Source of the DNA: Stutzerimonas chloritidismutans AW-1
GTDB taxonomy: Bacteria; Pseudomonadota; Gammaproteobacteria; Pseudomonadales; Pseudomonadaceae
Direction of reading: 5' to 3'
DNA: 44,380 bases
NCBI RefSeq assembly: GCF_000495915.1
Contig: NZ_AOFQ01000001.1
Coordinates: 1 to 44,380 of the forward strand
Part shown: piece after piece, positions 36,344 through 44,380 of the stretch
Position numbering within the stretch: the stretch's first letter is position 1
Layout: every line of letters begins with the position of its first letter
The notes under the pieces: generated by a model
Told to the model about the DNA's origin: nothing
Databases searched by the model: none
Seen by the model: the letters and a program-made list of their open reading frames with translations, nothing else
Program-made: the position numbers and the translations under genes

Positions 36344-37849
36344 ATGATCCCTGCTCCGATGACCGATTCCCTGCCCGTCGCTCTGTATACCGCCGCCCAA
36401 GTGCGCGAACTCGATGCGCGCCTGATTGCCGCCGGCACTCCCGGTTTCGAATTGATGCAGCGTGCCGCTCATGTCGCATGGCGTGCGCTGCGTCGGCGCT
36501 GGCCGGATGCCGGGGCGGTCACCGTGCTGGCCGGACGTGGCAATAACGCGGGCGATGGCTACATCGTCGCGGCGCTGGCGCAGCGCTCCGGCTGGCAGGT
36601 GCGGGTGCTGGCGGTGGGCGATCCGCAAGCTTTGCAGGGCGATGCCGCGCAGGCCCTGGCCGAGGCACGGGCGAGCGGTGTGGTCGTCGAGCCCTGGCAT
36701 GCCGAGGCGATGTTGCAGGGCGTGCTGGTGGATGCGCTACTGGGCACCGGCATTGCCGGTGACGTGCGCGAGCCATATGTCGCAGCGATCGAGGCGATCA
36801 ATGCCAGTGCGCTACCGGTGCTGGCCATCGATCTGCCGTCCGGGCTCTGCGCCAACAGCGGGCGGGTGCTGGGTCACGCGGTGCGTGCCGATCTCAGTGT
36901 GACCTTCATCGGGCTCAAGCTCGGGCTGTTCACCGCGGACGGCCCGGATCGCGTCGGTACGTTGGTATTCGATGATCTGCAGACCGATCCGCAGATCGTC
37001 AGTCAGGTCGCAGGCGACGCTGTACGCCTGGATCAGTCAACGTTGGTGCCTGTCGCGCCGCGCTCGCCGGTGGCGCACAAGGGCAGCTTCGGTCAGGTGC
37101 TGGTCATTGGCGGAGATCTGGGGACCGGCGGCGCCGCGCTGCTCAGCGCCGAGGCGGCGTTGCGCTGCGGCGCGGGTATGGTGACGCTGGCGACTCGTCC
37201 GGAACATGTCACCGCTGCGCTGGTACGACGCCCGGAAATCATGTGCAGTGGCGTCGAGTCGACCTATAGCTTGACCGCGCTGGTCGAGCGCGCCGATGTG
37301 CTGGTGGTCGGCCCGGGCCTGGGGCAGGCGCCCTGGGGACGCAGCCTGCTGTCGCTGGCGGCGCAACATGAGTTGCCGCAGGTGTGGGACGCCGATGCGC
37401 TGAACCTGCTGGCGGCTGGCGGCATCGAATTGCCGGCAGCGAGCGTGATCACCCCGCACCCGGGCGAGGCTGCGCGGCTGTTGCAGTGCTCGGTAGCTGA
37501 AATCCAGGCTGATCGCCCCGCTGCGGCGCGTGCGCTGGCCCATCGCTACGCCTGCGTGGCACTGCTCAAAGGCGCCGGTACGCTGATCGCCGCCGCGGAT
37601 GGTCGGCTGTCGCTCTGTGATCGCGGCCATCCGGCGATGGCCAGTGCCGGTTTGGGCGACGTGTTGGCCGGCGTGATCGGTGCGTTGCTGGCGCAAGACC
37701 TGACGCCATTCGACGCGGCCTGCCTGGGGGCGTGGTTACACGCCTCCGCTGGCGAGCTCTTGGGTGAGCAGGGGCGCGGACTCGCCGCCAGCGATCTGAT
37801 TCCCGTGGTTCGTCAGTTGCTCGAGGAGCAGTCGCCATGCCGGAAGTGA
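36344..37849 (+). CDS. nnr: Bifunctional NAD(P)H-hydrate epimerase/dehydratase
   Basis: 501 aa. The YjeF N-terminal epimerase domain (residues ~15-215: [48 protein letters not shown]) is fused to the C-terminal ADP-dependent dehydratase ([89 protein letters not shown]). It repairs hydrated NAD(P)H. The start may be the ATG at 36359, which gives an N-terminus closer to homologues. Its end overlaps tsaE by 13 nt, placing it first in the tsaE-amiB-mutL-miaA run. Confidence 0.95.
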   Translation: MIPAPMTDSLPVALYTAAQVRELDARLIAAGTPGFELMQRAAHVAWRALRRRWPDAGAVTVLAGRGNNAGDGYIVAALAQRSGWQVRVLAVGDPQALQGDAAQALAEARASGVVVEPWHAEAMLQGVLVDALLGTGIAGDVREPYVAAIEAINASALPVLAIDLPSGLCANSGRVLGHAVRADLSVTFIGLKLGLFTADGPDRVGTLVFDDLQTDPQIVSQVAGDAVRLDQSTLVPVAPRSPVAHKGSFGQVLVIGGDLGTGGAALLSAEAALRCGAGMVTLATRPEHVTAALVRRPEIMCSGVESTYSLTALVERADVLVVGPGLGQAPWGRSLLSLAAQHELPQVWDADALNLLAAGGIELPAASVITPHPGEAARLLQCSVAEIQADRPAAARALAHRYACVALLKGAGTLIAAADGRLSLCDRGHPAMASAGLGDVLAGVIGALLAQDLTPFDAACLGAWLHASAGELLGEQGRGLAASDLIPVVRQLLEEQSPCRK

Positions 37850-38307
37850 ATCTGTATGCCGCAGACGAGGCTGCCATGCTCGCGCTGGGCGCACGCATCG
37901 CTCAGGCGACCGGCGGTCGTGGCGTCATCTATCTGCATGGCGACCTGGGTGCGGGCAAGACCACGTTGTCGCGCGGCCTGATTCGTGGCTTCGGTCATGC
38001 GGGCAAGGTCAAGAGTCCGACCTTCACATTGGTCGAACCCTACGAGTTGGGCGATGTGCAGGTTTACCACTTCGACCTGTATCGTCTGGTCGATCCTGAA
38101 GAACTGGAGTTCCTCGGCATCCGCGACTATTTCGAAGGCAATGCGCTGTGTCTGATCGAATGGCCGGAGCGCGGGGCCGGCATTTTGCCAAAGGCCGACA
38201 TGGACATTACCATTGCACCGCATGAGGCCGGCCGTACGCTGCGCCTGTCGCCCCACACCGCGCGGGGCGAAGCCTGGTGTGTCGCCCTGACCGACGGAGA
38301 GCTATGA
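37837..38307 (+). CDS. tsaE: tRNA t6A biosynthesis ATPase TsaE
   Basis: 156 aa. The P-loop [23 protein letters not shown], then [37 protein letters not shown] and CLIEWPERG are all diagnostic. TsaE works with TsaB/TsaD to make threonylcarbamoyl-adenosine at position 37 of ANN-decoding tRNAs and is essential in many bacteria. It overlaps nnr upstream and shares ATGA with amiB downstream, so it is translationally coupled on both sides. Confidence 0.96.
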   Translation: MPEVNLYAADEAAMLALGARIAQATGGRGVIYLHGDLGAGKTTLSRGLIRGFGHAGKVKSPTFTLVEPYELGDVQVYHFDLYRLVDPEELEFLGIRDYFEGNALCLIEWPERGAGILPKADMDITIAPHEAGRTLRLSPHTARGEAWCVALTDGEL

Positions 38308-39740
38308 ATAACATGGGTTTGGGTACGCGCATTCGCACCCTGATTGGTGGACTGGTGCTGTTGCTGATGGCAACCGACCTTCATGCCGCCAGCGATGTGC
38401 AGAGCGTGCGTCTGTGGCGTGCGCCGGACAACACCCGCCTGGTGTTCGATCTATCCGGCCCGGTCGAGCACAAGATCTTCACCCTTACCGCGCCTGATCG
38501 GCTGGTCATCGACGTGACCGGCGCGACGCTCAAGGCCGAACTCGACAAGCTGCCGTTGAAGAACACGCCGGTCGCCTCCCTGCGCGCCGGCCAGCACGAT
38601 GCTGACACACTTCGCGTGGTCGTCGATCTGCATGCGCCGGTAGCGCCGAAGAGCTTCAGTCTGGCGCCCAATCAGCAATACGGCCATCGCCTGGTGGTCG
38701 ACCTCTTCGATCAGGCGACAGCCGCTCGCGCCGCGACCCAGCCGCCAGCCACCGCCACTCCGGCGACACCCGCCGCGCCGGTTTCCCCGACCCTGCCGGC
38801 GGTGAAGCTGCCGGCTACGGCGAGCAGTAAGCGCGACATCGTGATCGCCATCGACGCCGGTCATGGTGGCGAAGACCCCGGCGCGATTGGCCCCGGCAAG
38901 ATCTACGAGAAACACGTGGTACTGCAGATTTCCAAGGAACTGCAACGACAGATCAACGCCGACAAGGGGTTTCGAGCCGAGCTGGTGCGCACCGGCGACT
39001 ACTTCATCCCGCTGCGCAAGCGCACCGAGATCGCGCGCAAGAAGGGCGCCGATCTGTTCGTCTCGATCCATGCCGATGCTGCGCCGCGTTCGGCGGCCTA
39101 CGGTGCCTCGGTGTTCGCCCTGTCCGACCGCGGTGCTACCTCGGAAACCGCGCGCTGGCTGGCCGACAGCGAGAACCGTTCCGACCTGATTGGCGGTGCC
39201 GGCAACGTCAGCCTGGGCGATAAGGATCAGATGCTTGCTGGTGTGCTGCTGGACCTGTCGATGACGGCTTCGTTGTCATCGAGCCTGAATGTCGGGCAGA
39301 AGGTATTGAGCAACATGGGGCGCATCACTCCACTGCACAAGCGGCGGGTCGAGCAGGCGGGCTTCATGGTGCTGAAGTCGCCGGATATTCCGTCGATTCT
39401 GGTGGAGACCGGCTTCATCTCGAACCCGTCTGAGGCCAAGAAGCTGCAGACGGCGAGCCACCAGCAGTCCCTGGCGCGCTCGATCCACAGTGGCGTAAGG
39501 CAGTTCTTTCATGAGAATCCGCCGCCTGGAACCTATGTGGCCTGGTTGCGGGATTCCGGCAAGATCGCCAGTGCGCCGCGCGAGCACGTCGTACGTTCCG
39601 GCGAGAGCCTGGCATTGCTCGCCCAGCGCTATCAGGTAAGCCTGACTTCCCTGCGCAGCGCCAACAATCTGCGCAATGATGTGATCAAGATCGGCCAGAC
39701 GCTGAGCATTCCCGCCACCACGCTGGCCTCGCAGCCATGA
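38304..39740 (+). CDS. amiB: N-acetylmuramoyl-L-alanine amidase AmiB
   Basis: 478 aa from the ATG at 38304 (GGAGAGCT upstream, ATGA overlap with tsaE). The order is a signal peptide ([18 protein letters not shown]), an AMIN peptidoglycan-targeting domain (~30-140), a Pro/Ala/Thr linker ([15 protein letters not shown]), a zinc amidase_3 domain ([39 protein letters not shown]), and a C-terminal LysM ([29 protein letters not shown]). It splits septal peptidoglycan in the periplasm during division, activated by EnvC/NlpD-type proteins. Confidence 0.96.
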   Translation: MNNMGLGTRIRTLIGGLVLLLMATDLHAASDVQSVRLWRAPDNTRLVFDLSGPVEHKIFTLTAPDRLVIDVTGATLKAELDKLPLKNTPVASLRAGQHDADTLRVVVDLHAPVAPKSFSLAPNQQYGHRLVVDLFDQATAARAATQPPATATPATPAAPVSPTLPAVKLPATASSKRDIVIAIDAGHGGEDPGAIGPGKIYEKHVVLQISKELQRQINADKGFRAELVRTGDYFIPLRKRTEIARKKGADLFVSIHADAAPRSAAYGASVFALSDRGATSETARWLADSENRSDLIGGAGNVSLGDKDQMLAGVLLDLSMTASLSSSLNVGQKVLSNMGRITPLHKRRVEQAGFMVLKSPDIPSILVETGFISNPSEAKKLQTASHQQSLARSIHSGVRQFFHENPPPGTYVAWLRDSGKIASAPREHVVRSGESLALLAQRYQVSLTSLRSANNLRNDVIKIGQTLSIPATTLASQP

Positions 39741-41614
39741 GCGACGTGCCGCGCATCCAGCTGCTAAGTCCGCGGCTGGCGAACCAGATTGCCGCCGGCG
39801 AGGTGGTGGAGCGCCCGGCCTCGGTGATCAAGGAGCTGCTGGAAAACAGTCTGGATTCGGGCGCGCGACGTATCGATGTGGACATTGAGCAGGGCGGGGT
39901 CAAGCTGTTGCGAGTGCGCGACGACGGCTGCGGCATTCCGCCGGACGATCTGCCGCTGGCCCTGGCGCGTCACGCCACCAGCAAGATTCGTGATCTGGAA
40001 GACCTCGAGCGGGTCATGAGTCTGGGCTTTCGGGGCGAAGCGCTGGCTTCGATCAGTTCCGTCTCGCGTCTGACCATGACCTCACGCACCGCCGATGCCA
40101 GCGAGGCCTGGCAGGTGGAGACCGAGGGGCGTGAAATGGAAGCGCGGGTGCAGCCCGCGGCGCATCCAGTGGGCACCTCGGTGGAGGTGCGCGATCTGTT
40201 CTTCAATACGCCGGCGCGACGCAAGTTTCTGCGCACCGAGAAGACCGAATTCGATCACCTTCAGGAAGTCATCAAGCGCCTGGCGCTGGCGCGTTTCGAC
40301 GTGTCCTTCCATCTGCGCCATAACGGCAAGGTCGTGCTGGCGCTGCACCAGGCCGAAGACGATGCGGCGCGCGCGCGTCGTGTCGCTTCGGTATGCGGGC
40401 CGGCGTTCCTCGAGCAGGCGCTGCCCATTGAGATCGAGCGTAACGGCTTGCGACTGTGGGGCTGGGTCGGGCTGCCGACCTTCTCGCGCAGTCAGGCGGA
40501 CCTGCAGTATTTCTACGTCAACGGGCGCATGGTTCGCGACAAGCTGGTGGCCCATGCGGTACGCCAGGCCTATCGCGATGTGCTGTTCAACGGCCGGCAC
40601 CCGACGTTTGTGCTGTTCCTCGATGTCGACCCGGCGGTGGTGGACGTCAACGTGCACCCGACCAAGCATGAAGTGCGCTTCCGCGACAGCCGCATGGTGC
40701 ATGACTTCCTTTACGGCACGCTGCATCGCGCCCTGGGGGATGTGCGGCCGGAAGATCAGCTCGCGGCACCGGCCAGCGTCACGCCGATGACGCAGGTTTC
40801 CGGACTGGCCGCTGGCGAGTTCGCCGGGCAGAACGAAATGAGTCTGGCGGCCAGTGTGCTTGAGCGGCCCCAGGGTGATACGTCGTCCTGGCGCGGCGCA
40901 GGGGCCGGTTATCAGGCGCCACGGCCTGCTTCGGCCGGCTATACCGCCGAAGCTCAGGGTGCTTATCGCGAGTTCTTCACACCGTTGCCCGAAAGCGGTC
41001 CCGCGGCACTGCCGGCGAGTCAGGATGACGTGCCGCCGCTGGGGTATGCGCTGGCGCAGCTCAAGGGCGTCTACATCCTCGCCGAAAATGCTCAGGGCAT
41101 GGTGTTGGTTGACATGCACGCCGCTCACGAACGCATCACCTATGAGCGACTGAAAACCGCCATGGCCAGCGAAGGCTTGCGCGGGCAGCCATTGCTGGTG
41201 CCTGAGTCGATTGCGCTGAGTCAGCGTGAAGCCGACTGCGCCGAAGAGCACGGGCAATGGTTTCAGATGCTGGGTTTCGAGCTGCAACGACTGGGGCCGG
41301 AAACCTTGGCGATTCGACAGATCCCGTCGCTGCTCAAGCAGGCCGAAGCGACCCGGCTGGTCCGCGACGTGTTGGCCGATCTGCTTGAGTACGGCACCAG
41401 TGACCGTATTCAGGCCCATCTGAACGAGCTGCTGGCGACCATGGCGTGTCATGGCGCAGTGCGCGCCAACCGGCGGCTGACGGTGCCCGAGATGAACGCC
41501 TTGCTGCGCGATATGGAACATACCGAGCGCAGCGGGCAGTGCAATCACGGGCGTCCGACCTGGACGCAGCTCGGCATGGACGAGCTGGACAAGCTGTTCC
41601 TGCGCGGTCGCTGA
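39737..41614 (+). CDS. mutL: DNA mismatch repair protein MutL
   Basis: 625 aa, full length. The N-terminal GHKL ATPase has [41 protein letters not shown] and [18 protein letters not shown] Pro/Ala-rich linker follows (~340-430), then the C-terminal dimerisation domain with [12 protein letters not shown], the variant of the MutL endonuclease motif DQHA(x)2E(x)4E. It couples MutS recognition to strand incision. The ATGA overlap with amiB indicates coupling. Confidence 0.97.
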   Translation: MSDVPRIQLLSPRLANQIAAGEVVERPASVIKELLENSLDSGARRIDVDIEQGGVKLLRVRDDGCGIPPDDLPLALARHATSKIRDLEDLERVMSLGFRGEALASISSVSRLTMTSRTADASEAWQVETEGREMEARVQPAAHPVGTSVEVRDLFFNTPARRKFLRTEKTEFDHLQEVIKRLALARFDVSFHLRHNGKVVLALHQAEDDAARARRVASVCGPAFLEQALPIEIERNGLRLWGWVGLPTFSRSQADLQYFYVNGRMVRDKLVAHAVRQAYRDVLFNGRHPTFVLFLDVDPAVVDVNVHPTKHEVRFRDSRMVHDFLYGTLHRALGDVRPEDQLAAPASVTPMTQVSGLAAGEFAGQNEMSLAASVLERPQGDTSSWRGAGAGYQAPRPASAGYTAEAQGAYREFFTPLPESGPAALPASQDDVPPLGYALAQLKGVYILAENAQGMVLVDMHAAHERITYERLKTAMASEGLRGQPLLVPESIALSQREADCAEEHGQWFQMLGFELQRLGPETLAIRQIPSLLKQAEATRLVRDVLADLLEYGTSDRIQAHLNELLATMACHGAVRANRRLTVPEMNALLRDMEHTERSGQCNHGRPTWTQLGMDELDKLFLRGR

Positions 41615-41693
41615 GTAATCCTCGCGGCGAACCGTGCTTGCAGCCGGCCGCCTGTCGCCGGAAACTATGCGGCCAAGACCGTCGAGCTTCCTG

Positions 41694-42665
41694 ATGTCCG
41701 CTCTCCCTCCTGCCATCTTCCTCATGGGCCCCACTGCGTCGGGCAAGACCGATCTTGCGTTGGAGCTGGCGCGCTTGCTGCCCTGCGAGCTGATTAGTGT
41801 CGATTCGGCGCTGGTCTATCGTGGCATGGATATCGGCACGGCGAAGCCGTCGGCTGAGGTGTTGGCCGAGTTTCCCCATCGTCTGGTGGACATTCTCGAC
41901 CCGGCCGAGAGCTACTCGGCTGCAGAGTTCAGCGCAGATGCCCTGGCGGCCATGGCCGAGATCAGCGCGGCTGGCCGAATTCCTCTGCTGGTTGGCGGCA
42001 CTATGTTGTATTTCAAGGCGTTGCAGGAAGGACTCGCCGATATGCCGGCAGCTGACCCGTTGCTACGTGCCGAGCTCGAGGCGCTGGCCGCGACGCAAGG
42101 GTTGCAGGTGCTGCACGATCAGTTGGCCCAGGTGGATCCGGAGTCGGCAGCGCGCATTCATCCTAACGATCCGCAGCGGCTGGTACGCGCACTAGAGGTA
42201 TATCGCGTCAGCGGCTTGACCATGAGCGAGCATCGCGCCCGACAAAGGTCGCAAAAAGCCGTCGCAGACGCTCCAGGCTCAGGAGTCTTGCCTTATACTG
42301 TCGCGCAACTGTGCATCGCCCCCGCACAACGCCACATCTTGCATGAACGCATCGAGAGACGTTTCCTGCACATGGTTGAACAGGGCTTTGTCGAAGAGGT
42401 CGAAGCCCTGAGGGATCGGGGTGATCTGCACCTTGGCATGCCGTCGATTCGAGCGGTTGGTTATCGTCAGGTCTGGGAATATCTGGACGGATCATCGACC
42501 CGAGAGGAAATGGTGGAGCGCGGCATCATCGCAACCCGGCAACTGGCCAAACGGCAGTTCACCTGGTTGCGAAGCTGGGGGGAGATGCACTGGCTGGACA
42601 GTTTGTCCCGCGACAATCTGCCGCGCGCATTGAAATACCTGCAATCGCTCTCCATATTGAGCTGA
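41694..42665 (+). CDS. miaA: tRNA dimethylallyltransferase
   Basis: 323 aa from the ATG at 41694, giving the usual N-terminus just before [19 protein letters not shown]; the frame is open 20 codons further upstream. Other signatures are [55 protein letters not shown] and [14 protein letters not shown]. MiaA adds the dimethylallyl group to A37 of UNN-decoding tRNAs. It lies 79 nt after mutL and before hfq, the conserved order. Confidence 0.96.
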   Translation: MSALPPAIFLMGPTASGKTDLALELARLLPCELISVDSALVYRGMDIGTAKPSAEVLAEFPHRLVDILDPAESYSAAEFSADALAAMAEISAAGRIPLLVGGTMLYFKALQEGLADMPAADPLLRAELEALAATQGLQVLHDQLAQVDPESAARIHPNDPQRLVRALEVYRVSGLTMSEHRARQRSQKAVADAPGSGVLPYTVAQLCIAPAQRHILHERIERRFLHMVEQGFVEEVEALRDRGDLHLGMPSIRAVGYRQVWEYLDGSSTREEMVERGIIATRQLAKRQFTWLRSWGEMHWLDSLSRDNLPRALKYLQSLSILS

Positions 42666-42746
42666 CACTGCGAATTGACCGTCTATTCTCAGACAAGTGG
42701 ATCGTCGGTTGTACTTTTAGAACACTAATGAAAACAGATCCTCTAA

Positions 42747-43013
<267 letters not shown>

Positions 43014-43024
43014 GGTAGGTTTCT

Positions 43025-44326
43025 TTGTTCTTCGAACGTCCCGGTGGTGGTGAGCGGGCTATCCTGGTGCACCTGGACGGCCAGGACCCCGCGGCGCGCG
43101 AGGACCCTCAGGAATTCCAGGAGCTGGCGCGCTCGGCAGGCGCCGAGGCGGTTGGCTTCGTCAATGTCGCCCGGCATCAGCCGTCCGCCAAGTTCCTGAT
43201 CGGCAGTGGCAAGGTCGAGGAGCTGCATGACCTCGTCAAGGATGGCGAGGCCGAGTTGGTGATCTTCAATCACACCCTGACGCCTAGCCAGGAGCGCAAC
43301 CTCGAGCGAGCGCTCGAATGTCGCGTGCTGGATCGTACCGGTCTGATTCTGGATATCTTCGCCCAGCGCGCACGCACCCATGAAGGCAAGCTACAGGTCG
43401 AACTGGCCCAGCTTGAGCACATGAGTACGCGCCTGGTTCGCGGCTGGACTCACCTTGAGCGACAGAAGGGCGGTATCGGTCTGCGTGGCCCGGGTGAAAC
43501 CCAGCTGGAAACCGACCGCCGCTTGCTGCGTGTGCGCATCCGGCAAATCAAGCAGCGTCTGGAAAAGGTCCGCGGTCAGCGCGAGCAGGCCCGTCGCGGG
43601 CGTCGTCGTGCCGATATACCCTCCGTGTCGCTGGTTGGTTACACCAACGCCGGCAAGTCCACCTTGTTTAATGCGCTGACCGAGTCGGATGTGTACGCGG
43701 CCAATCAGCTGTTCGCCACGCTCGATCCGACGTTGCGGCGGCTTGAGCTGGATGATGTCGGGCCGGTGGTGCTGGCCGACACCGTGGGTTTCATCCGTCA
43801 TCTGCCACACAAGTTGGTGGAGTCCTTCAGGGCTACGCTGGAAGAGTCCAGCAACGCCGATCTTCTCTTGCATGTCATCGATGCGCACGAGCCAGAGCGT
43901 GATCAGCAGATCGAGCAGGTGCTGGCGGTGCTCGGTGAGATCGGCGCCAACGAGTTGCCGATGCTCGAGGTCTACAACAAGGTTGACCTGATGGAGGGCA
44001 TCGAGCCGCAGATTCAGCGCGACGCCGATGGCAAGCCGCAGCGTGTCTGGGTGTCCGCTCGTGATGGATTGGGGCTGGATCTGGTGCGCCAGGCCATTGC
44101 CGAGCTGCTGGGCAACGATCTGTTTGTCGGGACGCTGCGCCTGCCACAGCGGCTCGGGCGGCTGCGGGCGCAGTTCTTCGAGCTCAGCGCGGTGCAGCGG
44201 GAAACGCATGATGACGAGGGTGGCAGCCTGCTGGAAGTTCGCTTGCCAAGAATCGAATTGAATCGCTTGATCAGTCGCGAAGGGTTGCGGGTGGATGAGT
44301 TCATCGAGCAACACACTTTGCAATAA
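43025..44326 (+). CDS. hflX: Ribosome-associated GTPase HflX
   Basis: 433 aa starting at a TTG (43025), 11 nt after the hfq stop, with AGGTAGG upstream; the N-terminus FFERPGGGERAILVHLDGQ matches the family. The HflX-specific N-domain (SAGAEAVGFVNVARHQPSAKFLIGSGKVEEL, VIFNHTLTPSQERNLERAL, GPGETQLETDRRLLR) precedes the GTPase domain: G1 GYTNAGKST, G3 DTVGFI, G4 NKVD. HflX splits stalled 70S ribosomes. The 54 nt left in the window after it contain no complete gene; hflK usually follows. Confidence 0.96.
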   Translation: MFFERPGGGERAILVHLDGQDPAAREDPQEFQELARSAGAEAVGFVNVARHQPSAKFLIGSGKVEELHDLVKDGEAELVIFNHTLTPSQERNLERALECRVLDRTGLILDIFAQRARTHEGKLQVELAQLEHMSTRLVRGWTHLERQKGGIGLRGPGETQLETDRRLLRVRIRQIKQRLEKVRGQREQARRGRRRADIPSVSLVGYTNAGKSTLFNALTESDVYAANQLFATLDPTLRRLELDDVGPVVLADTVGFIRHLPHKLVESFRATLEESSNADLLLHVIDAHEPERDQQIEQVLAVLGEIGANELPMLEVYNKVDLMEGIEPQIQRDADGKPQRVWVSARDGLGLDLVRQAIAELLGNDLFVGTLRLPQRLGRLRAQFFELSAVQRETHDDEGGSLLEVRLPRIELNRLISREGLRVDEFIEQHTLQ

Positions 44327-44380
44327 AGCCTCTAGTGGCAATTTTGCCGGTAGTTCGGGGCTTTCTGTAGCATTGGTGGG

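Noticed and set aside
40082..41746. 554-codon minus-strand frame opposite mutL
   Set aside because: Antisense shadow; mutL motifs are complete on the plus strand.

Overview
The window looks like a chromosome segment from the Pseudomonas stutzeri (Stutzerimonas) group. The right half carries the gammaproteobacterial order queG/nnr-tsaE-amiB-mutL-miaA-hfq-hflX, plus ppa, mpl, ubiX and a Pseudomonas-type ethanolamine operon, all in GC-rich DNA. The left ~20 kb is accessory DNA: it contains recombinases, has visibly lower and patchier GC, and ends at a P4-type integrase beside ppa.

Layout. (1) 1-1496: the 5' part of a tyrosine recombinase runs off the left edge and abuts a umuC (rulB) gene broken after codon 80, with umuD (rulA) and a LexA box behind it. 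This is the known pattern of an integron-like element inserted in rulB. (2) 1712-12744: a tightly packed operon divergent from umuD encodes a ribbon-helix-helix regulator, a DUF499 ATPase, a DUF3780 protein, a DUF1156 DNA methyltransferase, a PLD-SNF2 helicase and a HEPN-like protein. Gene junctions are 2-4 nt gaps or an ATGA overlap. This is the best candidate for a poorly described defence system. (3) 13014-17188, minus strand: island maintenance genes (DUF932, YqaJ exonuclease, Cys-rich recombination-associated protein, RadC, small membrane protein) and a glycine-zipper/zinc-ribbon protein. (4) 17377-19960: a class III cyclase-like protein, the C-terminal remnant of a second integrase, the intact integrase, and three short direct repeats upstream of it.

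(5) 20070-23837: core genes ppa, mtfA, a RidA-family gene and a PhoD-like phosphatase. (6) 23844-30598, minus strand: iron alcohol dehydrogenase, aldehyde dehydrogenase, ethanolamine permease (eat) and ethanolamine ammonia-lyase (eutB, eutC). A good sigma-54 promoter precedes eat. Ethanolamine would be imported by Eat, split to acetaldehyde and ammonia by EutBC, and oxidised by the aldehyde dehydrogenase. (7) 30803-33258: mpl, interrupted by a frameshift in a 12-G run, a cluster of REP-like hairpins, ubiX and a YceK-like lipoprotein. (8) 33347-44326: a divergent second FtsH, queG, then nnr-tsaE-amiB-mutL-miaA-hfq-hflX with overlapping or close genes.

No tRNA, rRNA or CRISPR array was recognised. 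All family names come from reading motifs and from memory; no database search was run.
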